Source: CAWCUZ01 sp963798795 (lineage in GTDB: Bacteria; Acidobacteriota; Vicinamibacteria; Vicinamibacterales; SCN-69-37). From it: DNA of 64,000 nt. Positions within the stretch are counted from its first letter, which is position 1. Each line of letters starts with the position of its first letter. The stretch is taken from NCBI GenBank assembly GCA_963798795.1, contig CAWCUZ010000001.1, positions 1,674,001 through 1,738,000 on the forward strand. Reading direction: 5' to 3'. A program made the translations under genes and the position numbers. Shown here piece after piece: positions 45,179-55,258 of this stretch. The notes under the pieces are model-generated. The model had not been told where the DNA came from and searched no databases. It was given only the letters and a program-made list of their open reading frames with translations.

Positions 45179-45336
45179 CCCCCGTTCGCCACGGCGCCTG
45201 TAGGACCTCACGGACGCCGTGGCGACCTCCGGACCGGCGGGACACACCCCGACCGCACGTGTGACACCATAAGAGTGTCCCCCAGCCATTTCGCGTCCTT
45301 CAGGCCGATGCGCTCGACCGGGGCCGCGCACGCGCC

Positions 45337-46338
45337 ATGCCTGGATGCGACATCATCGTCATCGGCGGCTCGACTGGAGCGCTCGAGGGGCTGAGGGTGA
45401 TGGCGGCCGGCCTGCCCGCCGGGCTGGAAGCCTCGCTGTTCGTCGCCATTCACACGACGCCCGACGCTCGCGGCTTTCTCGATGACATCCTGTCACGAAC
45501 CGGTCCGCTGCCGGCCGCTTACGCCGCCGATGGCGACGCCATCGAGCCGGGACGCTTCTACCTGGCGCCGCCCGATCGGCATCTGCTGATCGCCCGCGGC
45601 CGGGTCCAGGTCAGGCGCGGTCCGCGTGAAAACGGCTTTCGTCCGGCCGTCAATCCGCTGTTCCGCACCGCCGCCGGCGTCTACGGGGCGCGCGTCGCGG
45701 GCGTACTGCTCTCGGGCGCCAGGGACGACGGCGTCGCGGGGCTGGCCGCCATCAAGCGTGAGGGCGGCGTGGCCCTCGTGCAGGACCCGAGTGAAGCCCT
45801 CGCACCCGGGATGCCGGAAACGGCTCTGCGCAATGTCGAAGTGGATCATGTGGCTGGCGCTGCAGACATGGCCGATATCGTCCGCGAGCTCGTGACCGGC
45901 GCGCACCGCTCAGCACACGGGACGCCCATGGGCCATGACCGCTCCCGGGACGCCGCCGAAGCCGGCACCCACGACATCCACCGCGCCCGCCGGACGAAGC
46001 CGCCCTCACCGTTCACCTGCCCGGAATGCGGCGGCGCGCTCTGGCAGTCGGGTGGTGACGGGCCGATGGAGTTCCGCTGCCATGTCGGACACCGCTACAC
46101 TGGCGACGGACTGGCCAGCGCGCAACTCGAGGCGCTCGAACACGTCCTCTGGAGCGCGCTGCGGACGCTCGAAGAAGGCTCTGAACTGAGCCGCCGCATG
46201 GCGAGGCGCGCGCGGGAGGCGCGGCTGCTCGAGCTGGCGCGCGCCTACGAGGAACGCGCTCGAGAGAGCGAAGGCCGGGCGGCGGCGATCCGCCGCGTGC
46301 TGATGCCGGAGAGGTCGAGCACGTCCGGGGTCGTTTAG
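45337..46338 (+). CDS. cheB: CheB-type protein-glutamate methylesterase with zinc-ribbon tail
   Basis: 333 residues. The CheB catalytic domain (about 1-190) has the Ser in IGGSTGALEGL, His in FVAIHTTPDARG and Asp in LLSGARDDGVAGLAAIKREG, but no receiver domain in front. The C-terminus carries a zinc ribbon (FTCPECGGALW, EFRCHVGHRYT) and a helical bundle rich in Arg/Glu. This stand-alone form is found beside CheB-CheR fusions in non-flagellar sensory systems. It is followed after 39 bases by the fusion gene and probably belongs to the same unit. Confidence 0.88.
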   Translation: MPGCDIIVIGGSTGALEGLRVMAAGLPAGLEASLFVAIHTTPDARGFLDDILSRTGPLPAAYAADGDAIEPGRFYLAPPDRHLLIARGRVQVRRGPRENGFRPAVNPLFRTAAGVYGARVAGVLLSGARDDGVAGLAAIKREGGVALVQDPSEALAPGMPETALRNVEVDHVAGAADMADIVRELVTGAHRSAHGTPMGHDRSRDAAEAGTHDIHRARRTKPPSPFTCPECGGALWQSGGDGPMEFRCHVGHRYTGDGLASAQLEALEHVLWSALRTLEEGSELSRRMARRAREARLLELARAYEERARESEGRAAAIRRVLMPERSSTSGVV

Positions 46339-46377
46339 CCGTAGAATCCAGTTTCCATTTCGGGTTCGCTCGCTGAC

Positions 46378-49300
46378 ATGTCGAAGAAGACGCGGTTTCC
46401 CTCTTCGCCGAAGAAGCGCCGGCCGTCACGCCGCCAGCCCGCGTCGCGCCGCTCCGGCCGCCGCGCCCCCGCGCCACCGCCGGTCCCGTCCGAATCTCGT
46501 CGTTCGGACTCCCCGCGAAGCGGATGCCGCGGTTTCGATGCCGGCCGTCATCGGCGTCGGCGCATCGGCCGGCGGGCTCGAGGCGTTTTCCGAGCTGCTG
46601 CAGCACCTGCCCGCGCTCGGGGAGGTCCCGATCGTGTTCGTGCAGCACCTCTCGCCGCAGCACGAGAGCGGGCTGGCGTCGTTGCTGGCGGGGCGCACGA
46701 CGCTCCCGGTGGTGCAGGTGACCGACGGCATGCCGGTTGCGGGCGGGCACGTCTACGTGATCCCGCCGAACGCCCTGATGGAAGTGCGCGGCGGCGTGTT
46801 TCAGCTCGACCCGCGGCCGCTCGACCGCGCGCGCTTTGCACCGGTCGATCACTTCTTCCGGTCGCTCGCGGGCTGGGCGCGCAGCCATGCCGTCGGCATC
46901 GTTCTCTCGGGCACCGCGTCGGACGGCGCGGGCGGCCTGCGCGAGATCAAGTCGGCCGGGGGCATCACGCTCGCGCAGGCACCCGGCACCGCCAAGTACG
47001 ACGGCATGCCGCGCGCGGCGATGGGCACCGGCATGGTGGACCTGGTGCTCTCGCCGCGCGAGATCGCCGAACACCTGGGCCAGATCCTGTCGCACCCCTA
47101 CATGGACGGCGTCGAGACCGCGCGTGGGCAGCCGTCGCCGGACGACAAGCAGCTCGCCGAGATGTTCACGCTGCTGCGGCGGTCGAGCGGCATCGACTTC
47201 CGCGAGTACAAGCCGGCCACCATCCGGCGCCGGCTCCTCCGCCGCATGGCGCTCAGCCGGACGACCGACGTGGACGACTACCTCCGGCTCCTGCACCAGC
47301 AGGACGCCGAGACCCGGTCGCTCTCGCAGGACCTGCTGATCCACGTGACGCGATTTTTCCGCGATCCCGAGTCGTTCGCCGCGCTGGCCCACGTCCTGCC
47401 GCAGCTCATCGCGGATCGGCGCGACGATCGCCCGATCCGCGTGTGGGTGCCCGGCTGCGCCACCGGCGAAGAGGCCTATAGCGTCGCCATGGTGCTGACC
47501 GAGGCCCTTGGCGAAAACGTGGACGCGCGCCGGATTCAGGTGTTCGCCACCGACGTGAGCGAAAGCGCGATCGAGCAGGCGCGCAGTGGGTTCTACCCGG
47601 CGAGCATCACCGCCGACGTCTCGCCCGAGCGGCTCCGCCGCTTCTTCACCCGCTCGGACGGCGGCTACCGCGTCGTCAAGCCGATCCGCGACACGTGCGT
47701 CTTCGCGCGCCATGACCTGACGCGCGACCCGCCGTTCTCGCGACTGGATCTGATCGTCTGCCGCAACGTCCTGATCTACCTCGATGCGAACCTGCAGCGC
47801 CGGCTGGCATCGATCTTCCACTACGCGCTCGGCCATCACGGCTACCTCATGCTCGGCCCCGCTGAAACGGCGGGCCACCAGCATCTGTTCTCCGCGATCG
47901 ACAAGCATTGGCGCCTGTACCGCAAACTGCCGACCGAGGCGGGACTGCCGCCGGCCTTTTCGGTCGATCGGCTGGTCGGGCGTCAAGCCCAGCCGCCGGC
48001 CGCCCTGGAGCCGGCGCGCGCCGAGACGCGCAGCCTCCAGGACGAGGCGAGCCGGCTGCTGCTGCACCGCTACACGCCGCCTGGCGTGGTCGTGGATTCC
48101 AATAACCTCGTCGTGCAGTTCCGCGGCCTCACGGGCGCCTTTCTCGAGCCTCCCGCCGGCGACCCGAGCCTCAACGTGCTGAAGATGGCGCGCGAGGGGC
48201 TGACCTTCCCGCTCAGGACCCTGCTCGACCGGGCGCGGCGCAAGCGCCAGTGCGTTCGCCGGGACCGCGTCCCGGTGCGCCGGAACGGCGCCTGGGGCGA
48301 GGTCGACGTCGAAGTCAGCCCGCTCGGCGCCGCCGACGACGGCCACCTGCTTGTTGTCTTCGACGCCCGGCGCACGGCCGGATCGCCCAGACCGGGCCCG
48401 ACGCGCTCGCCGGCGCCCAAACGCTCGCGGGCGGCCGGGCGACGGCGCGGTCCGCACGCGGCCGAGCTGGCGCGCGAGCTGGCCGCCAGCCGCGAATACC
48501 TGCAGTCGATCATCCAGGAGCTCGAGGCCGCCAACGAGGAGCTGCAATCGGCCAACGAGGAGATCCTGTCGAGCAACGAGGAACTGCAAAGCACCAACGA
48601 AGAGCTGGACACCGCCAAGGAGGAGCTGCAGAGCACCAACGAGGAGCTGAACACGGTGAACGAGGAGCTGCACGCGCGCAACGAGGAGCTCAGCCGCGCC
48701 AACAGCGACCTGATCAACCTGCATCTCCACGGTGGACGTCGCCGTCGTCATTGTCGGGTCCGACCTCCGGATCCGGCGCTTCACGCCCACCGCCGAGCGG
48801 CTGCTGAACCTGATTCCCGCCGACATCGGACGGCCCCTCGGGCAGATCAAGACGACGCTCATCGACGCGGATCTCGAGGCGCTCGCCCACGACACGATCG
48901 AACTGCTTCAGCCGATCGAGCGCGACGTCCAGGGCCGCGACGAACGCTGGTACGCGCTCGCCGTCCGGCCGTACCGGAACGTCGACCAGCGGATCGACGG
49001 CGCGGTCATCACGCTCATGGACGTCACCGCCACCAAGGGCTACCAGCAGCAGGTCGACCGGCTGCGCGAGCACCTGCTCGCCAACGTCGCGACCATGCGC
49101 GAACCGGCCTTCGTGCTCGACGAACAACTGCACGTCAAGCTGGCGAATCACGCGCTGGTGGAACGCCTCGGACTCGACGGCGTGACCGACTCCACGCCGA
49201 TCGAGCGCTTCGGACGATCGCGCTGGAACCTCGAACCCGTGCGGAGGATGCTCGGCGCGCAGCACGCCGGCACCGACACCGTCACCACGCCGCCCATCGA

Positions 49301-49418
49301 CCTGAGGGTGCCGAACCAGACGCCGACCCGCGTCACGCTGACCGCCCGGCGGGTCGCGCTCGAAGCCGGACGCATGTGGACCCAGATCGTGATGCGCGAG
49401 ACCGCCGATGCCCCATAG
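46378..49418 (+). CDS. CheB-CheR-PAS fusion protein (two frameshifts)
   Basis: About 1,010 residues. A basic N-terminal tail (MSKKTRFPSSPKKRRPSRRQ) leads to a CheB domain (GVGASAGGLEAF, VFVQHLSPQHES, LSGTASDGAGGLRE), a CheR methyltransferase (LLIHVTRFFRDPESFAAL, VWVPGCATGEEAYSVAM, VFATDVSESAIEQARSGFYP, LDLIVCRNVLIYLDANLQRR), a PAS-like domain, a long coiled coil of repeated NEELQS(T/A)NEE units near residues 710-780, and a final PAS region (IVGSDLRIRRFTPTAERLLN). Frame shifts: GAATC for GATC at 46492-46496, and GCATC for GATC at 48721-48725, the second restoring NLISTVDVAVVIVG. It overlaps the next gene by 11 bases. Confidence 0.87.
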
Positions 49419-51069
49419 AAAGCCGCTGCGCGCCGGTTCCGGCGAGCCCCGTTCCCGGGCGGCGATCGCCCCGCCCGGCACGCGGGCCGACGCGCGCGCC
49501 AGCGAAGCCGTGCTCGAGGAATGGACTCGCTACGTCGAGCTGTTCGCCCTGGCGCCCGTCGGCTACGTGCTCCAGGACCTGAATGGCGTCATCCTCCAGT
49601 TGAACGACGCCGCCGGCCGCCTGCTCGGGCTCCGGCCGGCGCGGGCGGTCGGCCGGCCGTTCGTCGCGCGCGTCGCCCGGCCGGACCGCGCCCGGTTTCT
49701 GGAGCACATTCGGCGCGTTCGTCAGCTGCCGGGGCTCATCGAGGACGACCTCGACGTGGAGGGGCGCAACGGCACGGTCGTGCACTGCCGCTTCGCCAGC
49801 CGGCAATCGCCCCGGTTCGGCGAGCGCATCTGCTGGACGGTGCTCACCGACATCACCGAGCGGCGCCGGCTGGCGCAGGAGCGTGAGGAAGCCGACCGGG
49901 CGCGCCGACGCGTCGAGGTGGAGCGGGAGGCGGCGATCAGCCGGAGCGAGGCCAAGGATCAGTTCCTCGCCCACCTGAGCCACGAACTGCGCACGCCGCT
50001 CACGCCAGCGCTGATGGCCGCCTCGATGCTCGGCGAGAACGCGGCGCTGCCGCGGCGCGCCCGCGAGCTCGCCGCCACCATCCTCCGCAACATCGAACTG
50101 GAAGCCCGCATCATCGACGACCTGCTCGACATCACGCGGATTCACCAGAAGAAACTCCACCTGGCGATGGCGCCCGTCGACGTGCATCGGCTCGTCGACG
50201 AGGCCGTGGAGGTCTGCGTCTCCGACGCCGAAGCCAAGGCCGTCCGCGTCGAAGTGGACCGGCAGGCGGATCGGGCGACGGTTAACGGCGACGCCGGGCG
50301 GCTCCGCCAGGCGTTCTGGAACCTGGTGAAGAATGCCGTCAAGTTCACGCCGCATGGCGGCCGCGTCACGGTCGGGTTGTCCAACGACGAGCACGGCGGC
50401 CTTCGGATCGCCGTCCGCGACACAGGCGTCGGGATCGACCCCGCCGTGCTGCCGCTTCTGTTCCAGCCGTTCGAACAGGGCGGCCCCCCGCCAGCCGACG
50501 CGCCGGGCGGATCGGCGGATCACGGACTCGGCCTGGGCCTGGCCATCTGCCGCGGCATCGTCGAGGCGCACCATGGCCGGCTGTGGGCGTCGAGCGAGGG
50601 GCTCGGCGAGGGTGCGACCTTCGAAATCGAGCTGCCGACCGTGGACGTGCGCGAGGCGGACGAACCGGCCGCCGTTCCCGGGGCCCCCCTGCCCGTGAAC
50701 GCCCATCGCCGCTTGCGCGTCCTGCTCGTCGAGGACGACGCCGATTCGCTTGAGCTGCTGTCGACGGTGCTGGCGACCGCCGGCCACCAGGTGGCCACCG
50801 CCACGTCTGTGGCGGAAGCGCGCGCGCGGGCCGGCGACGGCTGGGACGCCGTCGTGAGCGACGTCGGGCTGCCCGACGGCAGCGGCCTCGACGTCGCGCG
50901 CCACGTGCGCGCGCTCCCCGACCCGCCGTCGCTGGCCGTCGCACTCAGCGGCTACGGCTCGGCCGACGACGTGGCCCGCAGCCGCGAGGCGGGATTCGAC
51001 ATCCATCTGGTCAAACCAATCGAGCCGAGCCGGCTGCTCCACGTGCTGGGCAACGCCCAGGTCCGGTAG
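49408..51069 (+). CDS. hybrid histidine kinase (PAS-HisKA-HATPase-receiver)
   Basis: 553-residue soluble sensor kinase: PAS near residues 40-160 (FALAPVGYVLQDLNGVILQL), dimerisation/phosphoacceptor box FLAHLSHELRTPLTP (His about residue 192), N-box AFWNLVKNAVKFTPHGGRVT, G-boxes VRDTGVGIDP and HGLGLGLAICRGIVEAHHG, and a C-terminal receiver (RVLLVEDDADSLELLSTVLA) with Asp in AVVSDVGLPDGSGL and Lys in HLVKPIE. No membrane helices, so the signal is cytoplasmic or comes through the preceding CheB-CheR-PAS protein. Its ATG lies inside the end of the fusion gene, so the two are coupled. Confidence 0.92.
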   Translation: MPHRKPLRAGSGEPRSRAAIAPPGTRADARASEAVLEEWTRYVELFALAPVGYVLQDLNGVILQLNDAAGRLLGLRPARAVGRPFVARVARPDRARFLEHIRRVRQLPGLIEDDLDVEGRNGTVVHCRFASRQSPRFGERICWTVLTDITERRRLAQEREEADRARRRVEVEREAAISRSEAKDQFLAHLSHELRTPLTPALMAASMLGENAALPRRARELAATILRNIELEARIIDDLLDITRIHQKKLHLAMAPVDVHRLVDEAVEVCVSDAEAKAVRVEVDRQADRATVNGDAGRLRQAFWNLVKNAVKFTPHGGRVTVGLSNDEHGGLRIAVRDTGVGIDPAVLPLLFQPFEQGGPPPADAPGGSADHGLGLGLAICRGIVEAHHGRLWASSEGLGEGATFEIELPTVDVREADEPAAVPGAPLPVNAHRRLRVLLVEDDADSLELLSTVLATAGHQVATATSVAEARARAGDGWDAVVSDVGLPDGSGLDVARHVRALPDPPSLAVALSGYGSADDVARSREAGFDIHLVKPIEPSRLLHVLGNAQVR

Positions 51070-51206
51070 GCGCCCCGGCGCCTGCATCCGAACGTCTCGG
51101 GGTATCCTGTTGCTCCCCGACAAGGCTTGACCGCCGTCGCGCGGGCGAAGGCGGGGCGATCCGGGCATGCCGCCCGGCCCGCTGCGGGCGCGAGGAGCGG
51201 CCGAAC

Positions 51207-52718
51207 GTGCGAGTGCATCTGATCAGCCCCAGCCGCCTGGCCTTCGGCGTGGCGGTCATCACGCCGCGATGGCTGTTCGTCCTGGGCGCCGCGACGGGCA
51301 CGGCCTGGGGCGAGCCGCGCGTCGTGGACGAGTCACTGGCGCATGTCGAGCCCGGGTCGATCGCCGCCGGCGACGTGGTCGGCATCGGCATCCACACGGG
51401 CAACGCCCGGCGCGGCTACGAGATCGGCCGGATGGCGCGCGCGCGCGGCGCCTGGGTCGTGTTCGGCGGCATCCACGCCACGCTCTTTCCGGAGGAAGCG
51501 CACGCACACGGCGGCGCGCACGCGGTGGTCAAGGGGGACGGCGACCTGATCTGGCCGCACGTGGTCGCCGACTGCGTGGCGGGGGCCCCGCGGCGGATCT
51601 ACGAGGGCGGCCGCATCAGCGGCGACGAGTTCATCGAGGCGCGATGGGACCTGCTGCCGCCGGCGAGCTACATGTGGGCGTCGGTGCAGACGGTGCGCGG
51701 CTGCCCCAAGCACTGCTCGTTCTGCTCGGTGTGGCGCACCGACGGCCAGAAGCCGCGGTCGCGGCGGATCGAGAGCGTGCTCCGCGAAATCGTCGAGCTG
51801 CGCAAGCGCCGGTTCCGCTTCATTCTGCTCGCCGACGACAATTTCTATCCGGTGCCGCTCAGCGACCTCGCGGCCGCGCGGCGCCGCGTCGACCCCACGC
51901 GCCTGCACGAGCTCGAAGCGATCCGCCAGGAGCGCTTCGACCTGATGGCGCAGCTCGCCCGGCTGCCCGACGACCTCGTCTTCCTGACGCAGATCACGAT
52001 GGAAGCTGCCGAAGATCCCGAGTACCTCGAGGCGATGCGCCGCGCCCGCATCCGCGGCGCTCTGGTCGGCATCGAGTCGGTCACGCCCGAGGGGCTCAAG
52101 GACGTCTACAAAGGGTTCAACCTGGCTGGCGAGGACCTCGTGAAGCGGCTGCGCGAGTTCCGCCGCCACGGCATCCACATCCTCGGATCGTTCATCTTCG
52201 GCCTGCCGAGCGACCGTGCCGCGACCTTCGACACGACGCTGGACGTGGCGAGCCGCGCCGACGTCGCCTTTGCGCAGTTCGTGCTGCTCACGCCGTTTCC
52301 GGGCACTCTCGACTTCGACAAGTGGGTGAAGGAGCACGGCACGGCCGGCGAGCACGTCGACGGCGTGCCGCTCACGCAGCACTGGCTCATCCCCGAGGAC
52401 CGCCGGCCGAAGATCTACATCCCGCACCCGACGCTCACGCCGGCCGAGATCCGCAACCGCACGCAGTCGGTGTGGGACCGGTTCTACGGCTGGCGCGCCG
52501 TCTGGCAGCGCTCCCGCATCGTCCGCTCGCTGCGCTCGCGACTCGCCTTCATGCTGATCTCGAAGCTCTACCGGCAGATGTACGCCAACACCGGCATTGC
52601 CACCGACAGCGCCCGCGTGCAGCGGTCCGTCAGCCGGGCGCGCTGGATCGGCCGCGCGGCGCGCCGCCTGTTCATTGCCGCCCCGATGCCCGACTTGACG
52701 ATGCCGGAGGAAACGTAG
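51207..52718 (+). CDS. cobalamin-binding-type radical SAM protein, copy 2
   Basis: 503-residue paralogue of the 13537-15042 protein, collinear end to end. Both contain MWASVQTVRGCPKHCSFCSV, GSFIFGLPSD, FAQFV.LTPFPGTLDFDKW and LISKLYRQMYANTGI. The B12-like domain (GIGIHTGNARRGYEIGR, VVFGGIHATLFPEEA) and the radical SAM cysteines (CPKHCSFC) are intact. Differences gather in the linker before the core and at the C-terminus, suggesting related but distinct substrates. GTG start without a strong ribosome site. Not in an operon. Confidence 0.88.
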   Translation: MRVHLISPSRLAFGVAVITPRWLFVLGAATGTAWGEPRVVDESLAHVEPGSIAAGDVVGIGIHTGNARRGYEIGRMARARGAWVVFGGIHATLFPEEAHAHGGAHAVVKGDGDLIWPHVVADCVAGAPRRIYEGGRISGDEFIEARWDLLPPASYMWASVQTVRGCPKHCSFCSVWRTDGQKPRSRRIESVLREIVELRKRRFRFILLADDNFYPVPLSDLAAARRRVDPTRLHELEAIRQERFDLMAQLARLPDDLVFLTQITMEAAEDPEYLEAMRRARIRGALVGIESVTPEGLKDVYKGFNLAGEDLVKRLREFRRHGIHILGSFIFGLPSDRAATFDTTLDVASRADVAFAQFVLLTPFPGTLDFDKWVKEHGTAGEHVDGVPLTQHWLIPEDRRPKIYIPHPTLTPAEIRNRTQSVWDRFYGWRAVWQRSRIVRSLRSRLAFMLISKLYRQMYANTGIATDSARVQRSVSRARWIGRAARRLFIAAPMPDLTMPEET

Positions 52719-52734
52719 CCTTCTGCCTTCTGCC

Positions 52735-53160
52735 TTAGCCTCTGACCTCCAACTTCAACAGTCCGCCTTCCTGCGAAGGCTCGAATCTGCGCCGACGCAG
52801 CCAGCGCTTCAGCGGCGTCTTGTCCGGGTGCGCCTCGGGGACGACGTTGTAGAGGTAGTGAATGCCGCGGGCGGCCGCTTCGTCCTCGAGCCGGTCGAGG
52901 ATGAACGTGCCGACGCCGTGCTGGCGCGTGTCGGGATCGACCGCCAGCAGAATTTCCGCGTCGCCCCACGAGTAGTCCATCCAGCCGTATCCGACGACGC
53001 GGCCGGCGTCCTCGTCCTCGACGCGCCACCAGTCGCCGGGCACGACCTGGCCGTCCGTGAACGGCCCCAGCGAGAAGACACCCGGCGGCGCGCCGCCCAC
53101 GATGCGTTGCTTGCCGGCATCCCAGAGCGCGGGCGATTCGTGCGTCCAGGTCAGGGACAT
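52735..53160 (-). CDS. GNAT-family N-acetyltransferase
   Basis: 141 residues. The acetyl-CoA binding motif A is AEILLAVDPDTRQHGVGTFI then LDRLEDEAAARGIHYLYNVV, with a beta-rich N-terminus (DWWRVEDEDAGRVVGYGWMD). The C-terminal WLRRRRFEPSQEGGLLKLE is a usual GNAT ending. Acceptor unknown. A short CCTTCTG repeat (52718-52737) separates it from the convergent radical SAM gene. Confidence 0.82.
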   Translation of the reverse strand: MSLTWTHESPALWDAGKQRIVGGAPPGVFSLGPFTDGQVVPGDWWRVEDEDAGRVVGYGWMDYSWGDAEILLAVDPDTRQHGVGTFILDRLEDEAAARGIHYLYNVVPEAHPDKTPLKRWLRRRRFEPSQEGGLLKLEVRG

Positions 53161-53236
53161 GGGGCCCTCAGTCTACCGTTTCCGAACCGGTCGCGATGCG
53201 CAGGTCACGGTCCTTCCCCGTACGCCGGCGCCACGC

Positions 53237-54274
53237 TCACTGGACCGGCGGCCCGCTCTCGAGCCGATTCGCCAGCTCGCCCAGGATGTCGGCGAGCTGG
53301 GACTCCAGACGCCGCTCGATGAACCCTCGCGCGATCCCGCCGAAGACGCCATGCAGCACGTCCACGTTGGTGCGGTTCAGGATGAGGAGATATCGCGCGC
53401 CATCGCCGGCCGGCACCAGGGCGGTGAGGTTCAGCGACCCGTTCATGTAGTGCGTCGCAAAGACCTGCCGGCTGGCATCGACCACGCGTTCCCCCCCGGC
53501 GCCGCTCGCCCGGCTGATGACCACGTGCGTGACGATCACCACCGGGGTGCCATGGAAGCGTTCCTTCGACCAGTAGAAGAAGGACTCGAACGGCGGCGCA
53601 ACGTCGCTCGCGTGCGCCGTCAGCGCGCGGGCGAGATCGGGCAGGTTCGCGGCGACACACGGTGTGCGGTCGACCAGTTCGGCGAACACCGCGTCGAGCG
53701 GCCGCGGCGTGCGGCCGTCGGCGTACCGCTCGATCGCTGCCTGCCCGCCCTCGACGTATGCCCGCAGCCGATCGAGGACCATGCGGCGGAAGGCCTCCTG
53801 CACGAGCGGCCGCCAGCCGTCGCCGGCGCGGGCGATGACCTGCTGGAAGCGCGCGATCTCGGCCGCCGTGAGCTTGACGCCACAGTCGGACGGCCGACAG
53901 CGCCGGATGGCACTCAGATCGTCCTCGTCCAGCTCGAGCCCGGCCAGGTCCGCGAGCTGTGGCGGGTTCGAGAACCGCCCGATGGCGGTGACGAGCGAGC
54001 TCTTCTTGAGCAGATCGATGCGCCGCGTCCAGGCGACGAGGCGCTCCGCGCCGGCCGTGGTCCGGCGCATGCCCGCGATCGCGACGTCGCGGTCGCGCCC
54101 CGGCAGCACGCGCACGACCGACTTGCCCTGGCGCGCGCGATCACGCTCGCCGCCCGACCACTGCACGCACGATCGAAACACCGCAAACGGATCCGCGCCG
54201 TTCTGCGGGGCCACGTCGCCGGCGAGGACGAGGCCGAGCGCTGCGGCGAGCGCGAGCATCGCCCGTGGCATCAT
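53237..54274 (-). CDS. exported protein of unknown function in a two-component operon
   Basis: 345 residues with a Sec signal (MMPRAMLALAAALGLVLAGD). Notable segments: LELDEDDLSAIRRCRPSDCG, AAEIARFQQVIARAGDGWRP, FESFFYWSKERFHGTPVVIV then THVVIS, and VFATHYMNGSLNLTALV, with a C-terminal helix (GGIARGFIERRLESQLADIL). Four cysteines could form disulfides. I do not recognise a named family. It begins six bases after the histidine kinase stop, so it is the third gene of the regulator-kinase operon and may be an output or accessory sensor. Confidence 0.7.
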   Translation of the reverse strand: MMPRAMLALAAALGLVLAGDVAPQNGADPFAVFRSCVQWSGGERDRARQGKSVVRVLPGRDRDVAIAGMRRTTAGAERLVAWTRRIDLLKKSSLVTAIGRFSNPPQLADLAGLELDEDDLSAIRRCRPSDCGVKLTAAEIARFQQVIARAGDGWRPLVQEAFRRMVLDRLRAYVEGGQAAIERYADGRTPRPLDAVFAELVDRTPCVAANLPDLARALTAHASDVAPPFESFFYWSKERFHGTPVVIVTHVVISRASGAGGERVVDASRQVFATHYMNGSLNLTALVPAGDGARYLLILNRTNVDVLHGVFGGIARGFIERRLESQLADILGELANRLESGPPVQ

Positions 54275-54280
54275 CCCCGC

Positions 54281-55258
54281 TCAGGCGGCAGGCAGGTCGA
54301 GCCGCGCGCGCAGGCCGCCGATCGGCGCGCGGTCGAGGGCAATCGATCCGCCGTACAGATCGGCCAGCTCCCGGACGATCGCCAGCCCCAGGCCCGAACC
54401 CGCCAGCGCTTCATCCGCTCGGACGCCTCGCTGCAGGACCACATCCCGCATTCGTTCCGCGAGGCCCGGGCCATCATCGTCCACCATGATGATGACGCGG
54501 CCGTCCTGCGCCGCGGACGAGAGCACGATGCGCGACCGCGCCCACTTGCACGCGTTGTCGAGGAGATTTCCCAGCAGCTCCTCCAGATCCTCCCGGGCCA
54601 CGCGCGCGACGTGTTCGGAAGACGCGTCCACGTCAATGCCGAGCGGACGATCGGCGTGCAGCCGCTCGAGCGCGCGGACGATCCCCTCGGCGGCTTCGCG
54701 GACGCCCGCGCGCGCGGCGCCGGTGGCCCACGAGACGGCGGCGCGTGCCTGCGCCAGATGGAAGTCGAGCTGGCGCCGCATCCGCGCAACCTGCTGTTCG
54801 ATCGCCTCGGCCAGATCGTGCTGGCCGGCCGTCCCGGCCCGGTCGCCCTCGCGGGCGATGACGGCCAGCGGCGTCTTCAAACCGTGCGCCAGGTCACCGG
54901 CTCGCGCGAGCGCGCGCGCGATCCGCTGCTCCCGCTCGGCCAGCAGCGCGTTCAGGTCGTCGACGAGCGGCTGCACTTCCGACGGGTACGTGCCGGCGAC
55001 GCGCGGCTCGCGACCGGCGCGCACCGCCGCCAGCCGCACGCGCAGCTGCTCGAACGGCGACAGGCCCCGCCGGAGCAGGGACACGCCGATCAGCACGAGT
55101 GCGAGCGCCGTCGCGATGACCGCGGCGCCATGAAATGCCAGCAGCGCGCTGTGCCGGGGCAGGATGCTCATCACGCCGGCCGTAATGCCCAGCAGCCCCG
55201 CCGCCCAGAGCAGCGAGCCCACGATCAGCCGGGACCGGAACGACTTCAGCGGCTTCAC
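54281..55258 (-). CDS. membrane sensor histidine kinase
   Basis: 325-residue PhoQ-like kinase with two membrane helices (LIVGSLLWAAGLLGITAGVM and LLAFHGAAVIATALALVLIG) and almost no periplasmic loop, then a HAMP-like linker. The phosphoacceptor is in LAHGLKTPLAVIAREGDRAG; ATP-binding boxes are LLGNLLDNACKWARSRIVLS, MVDDDGPGLAER and GSGLGLAIVRELADLYGGSI. The very short extracytoplasmic loop suggests intramembrane sensing. GTG 55258 overlaps the response regulator stop by four bases. Confidence 0.9.
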   Translation of the reverse strand: MKPLKSFRSRLIVGSLLWAAGLLGITAGVMSILPRHSALLAFHGAAVIATALALVLIGVSLLRRGLSPFEQLRVRLAAVRAGREPRVAGTYPSEVQPLVDDLNALLAEREQRIARALARAGDLAHGLKTPLAVIAREGDRAGTAGQHDLAEAIEQQVARMRRQLDFHLAQARAAVSWATGAARAGVREAAEGIVRALERLHADRPLGIDVDASSEHVARVAREDLEELLGNLLDNACKWARSRIVLSSAAQDGRVIIMVDDDGPGLAERMRDVVLQRGVRADEALAGSGLGLAIVRELADLYGGSIALDRAPIGGLRARLDLPAA

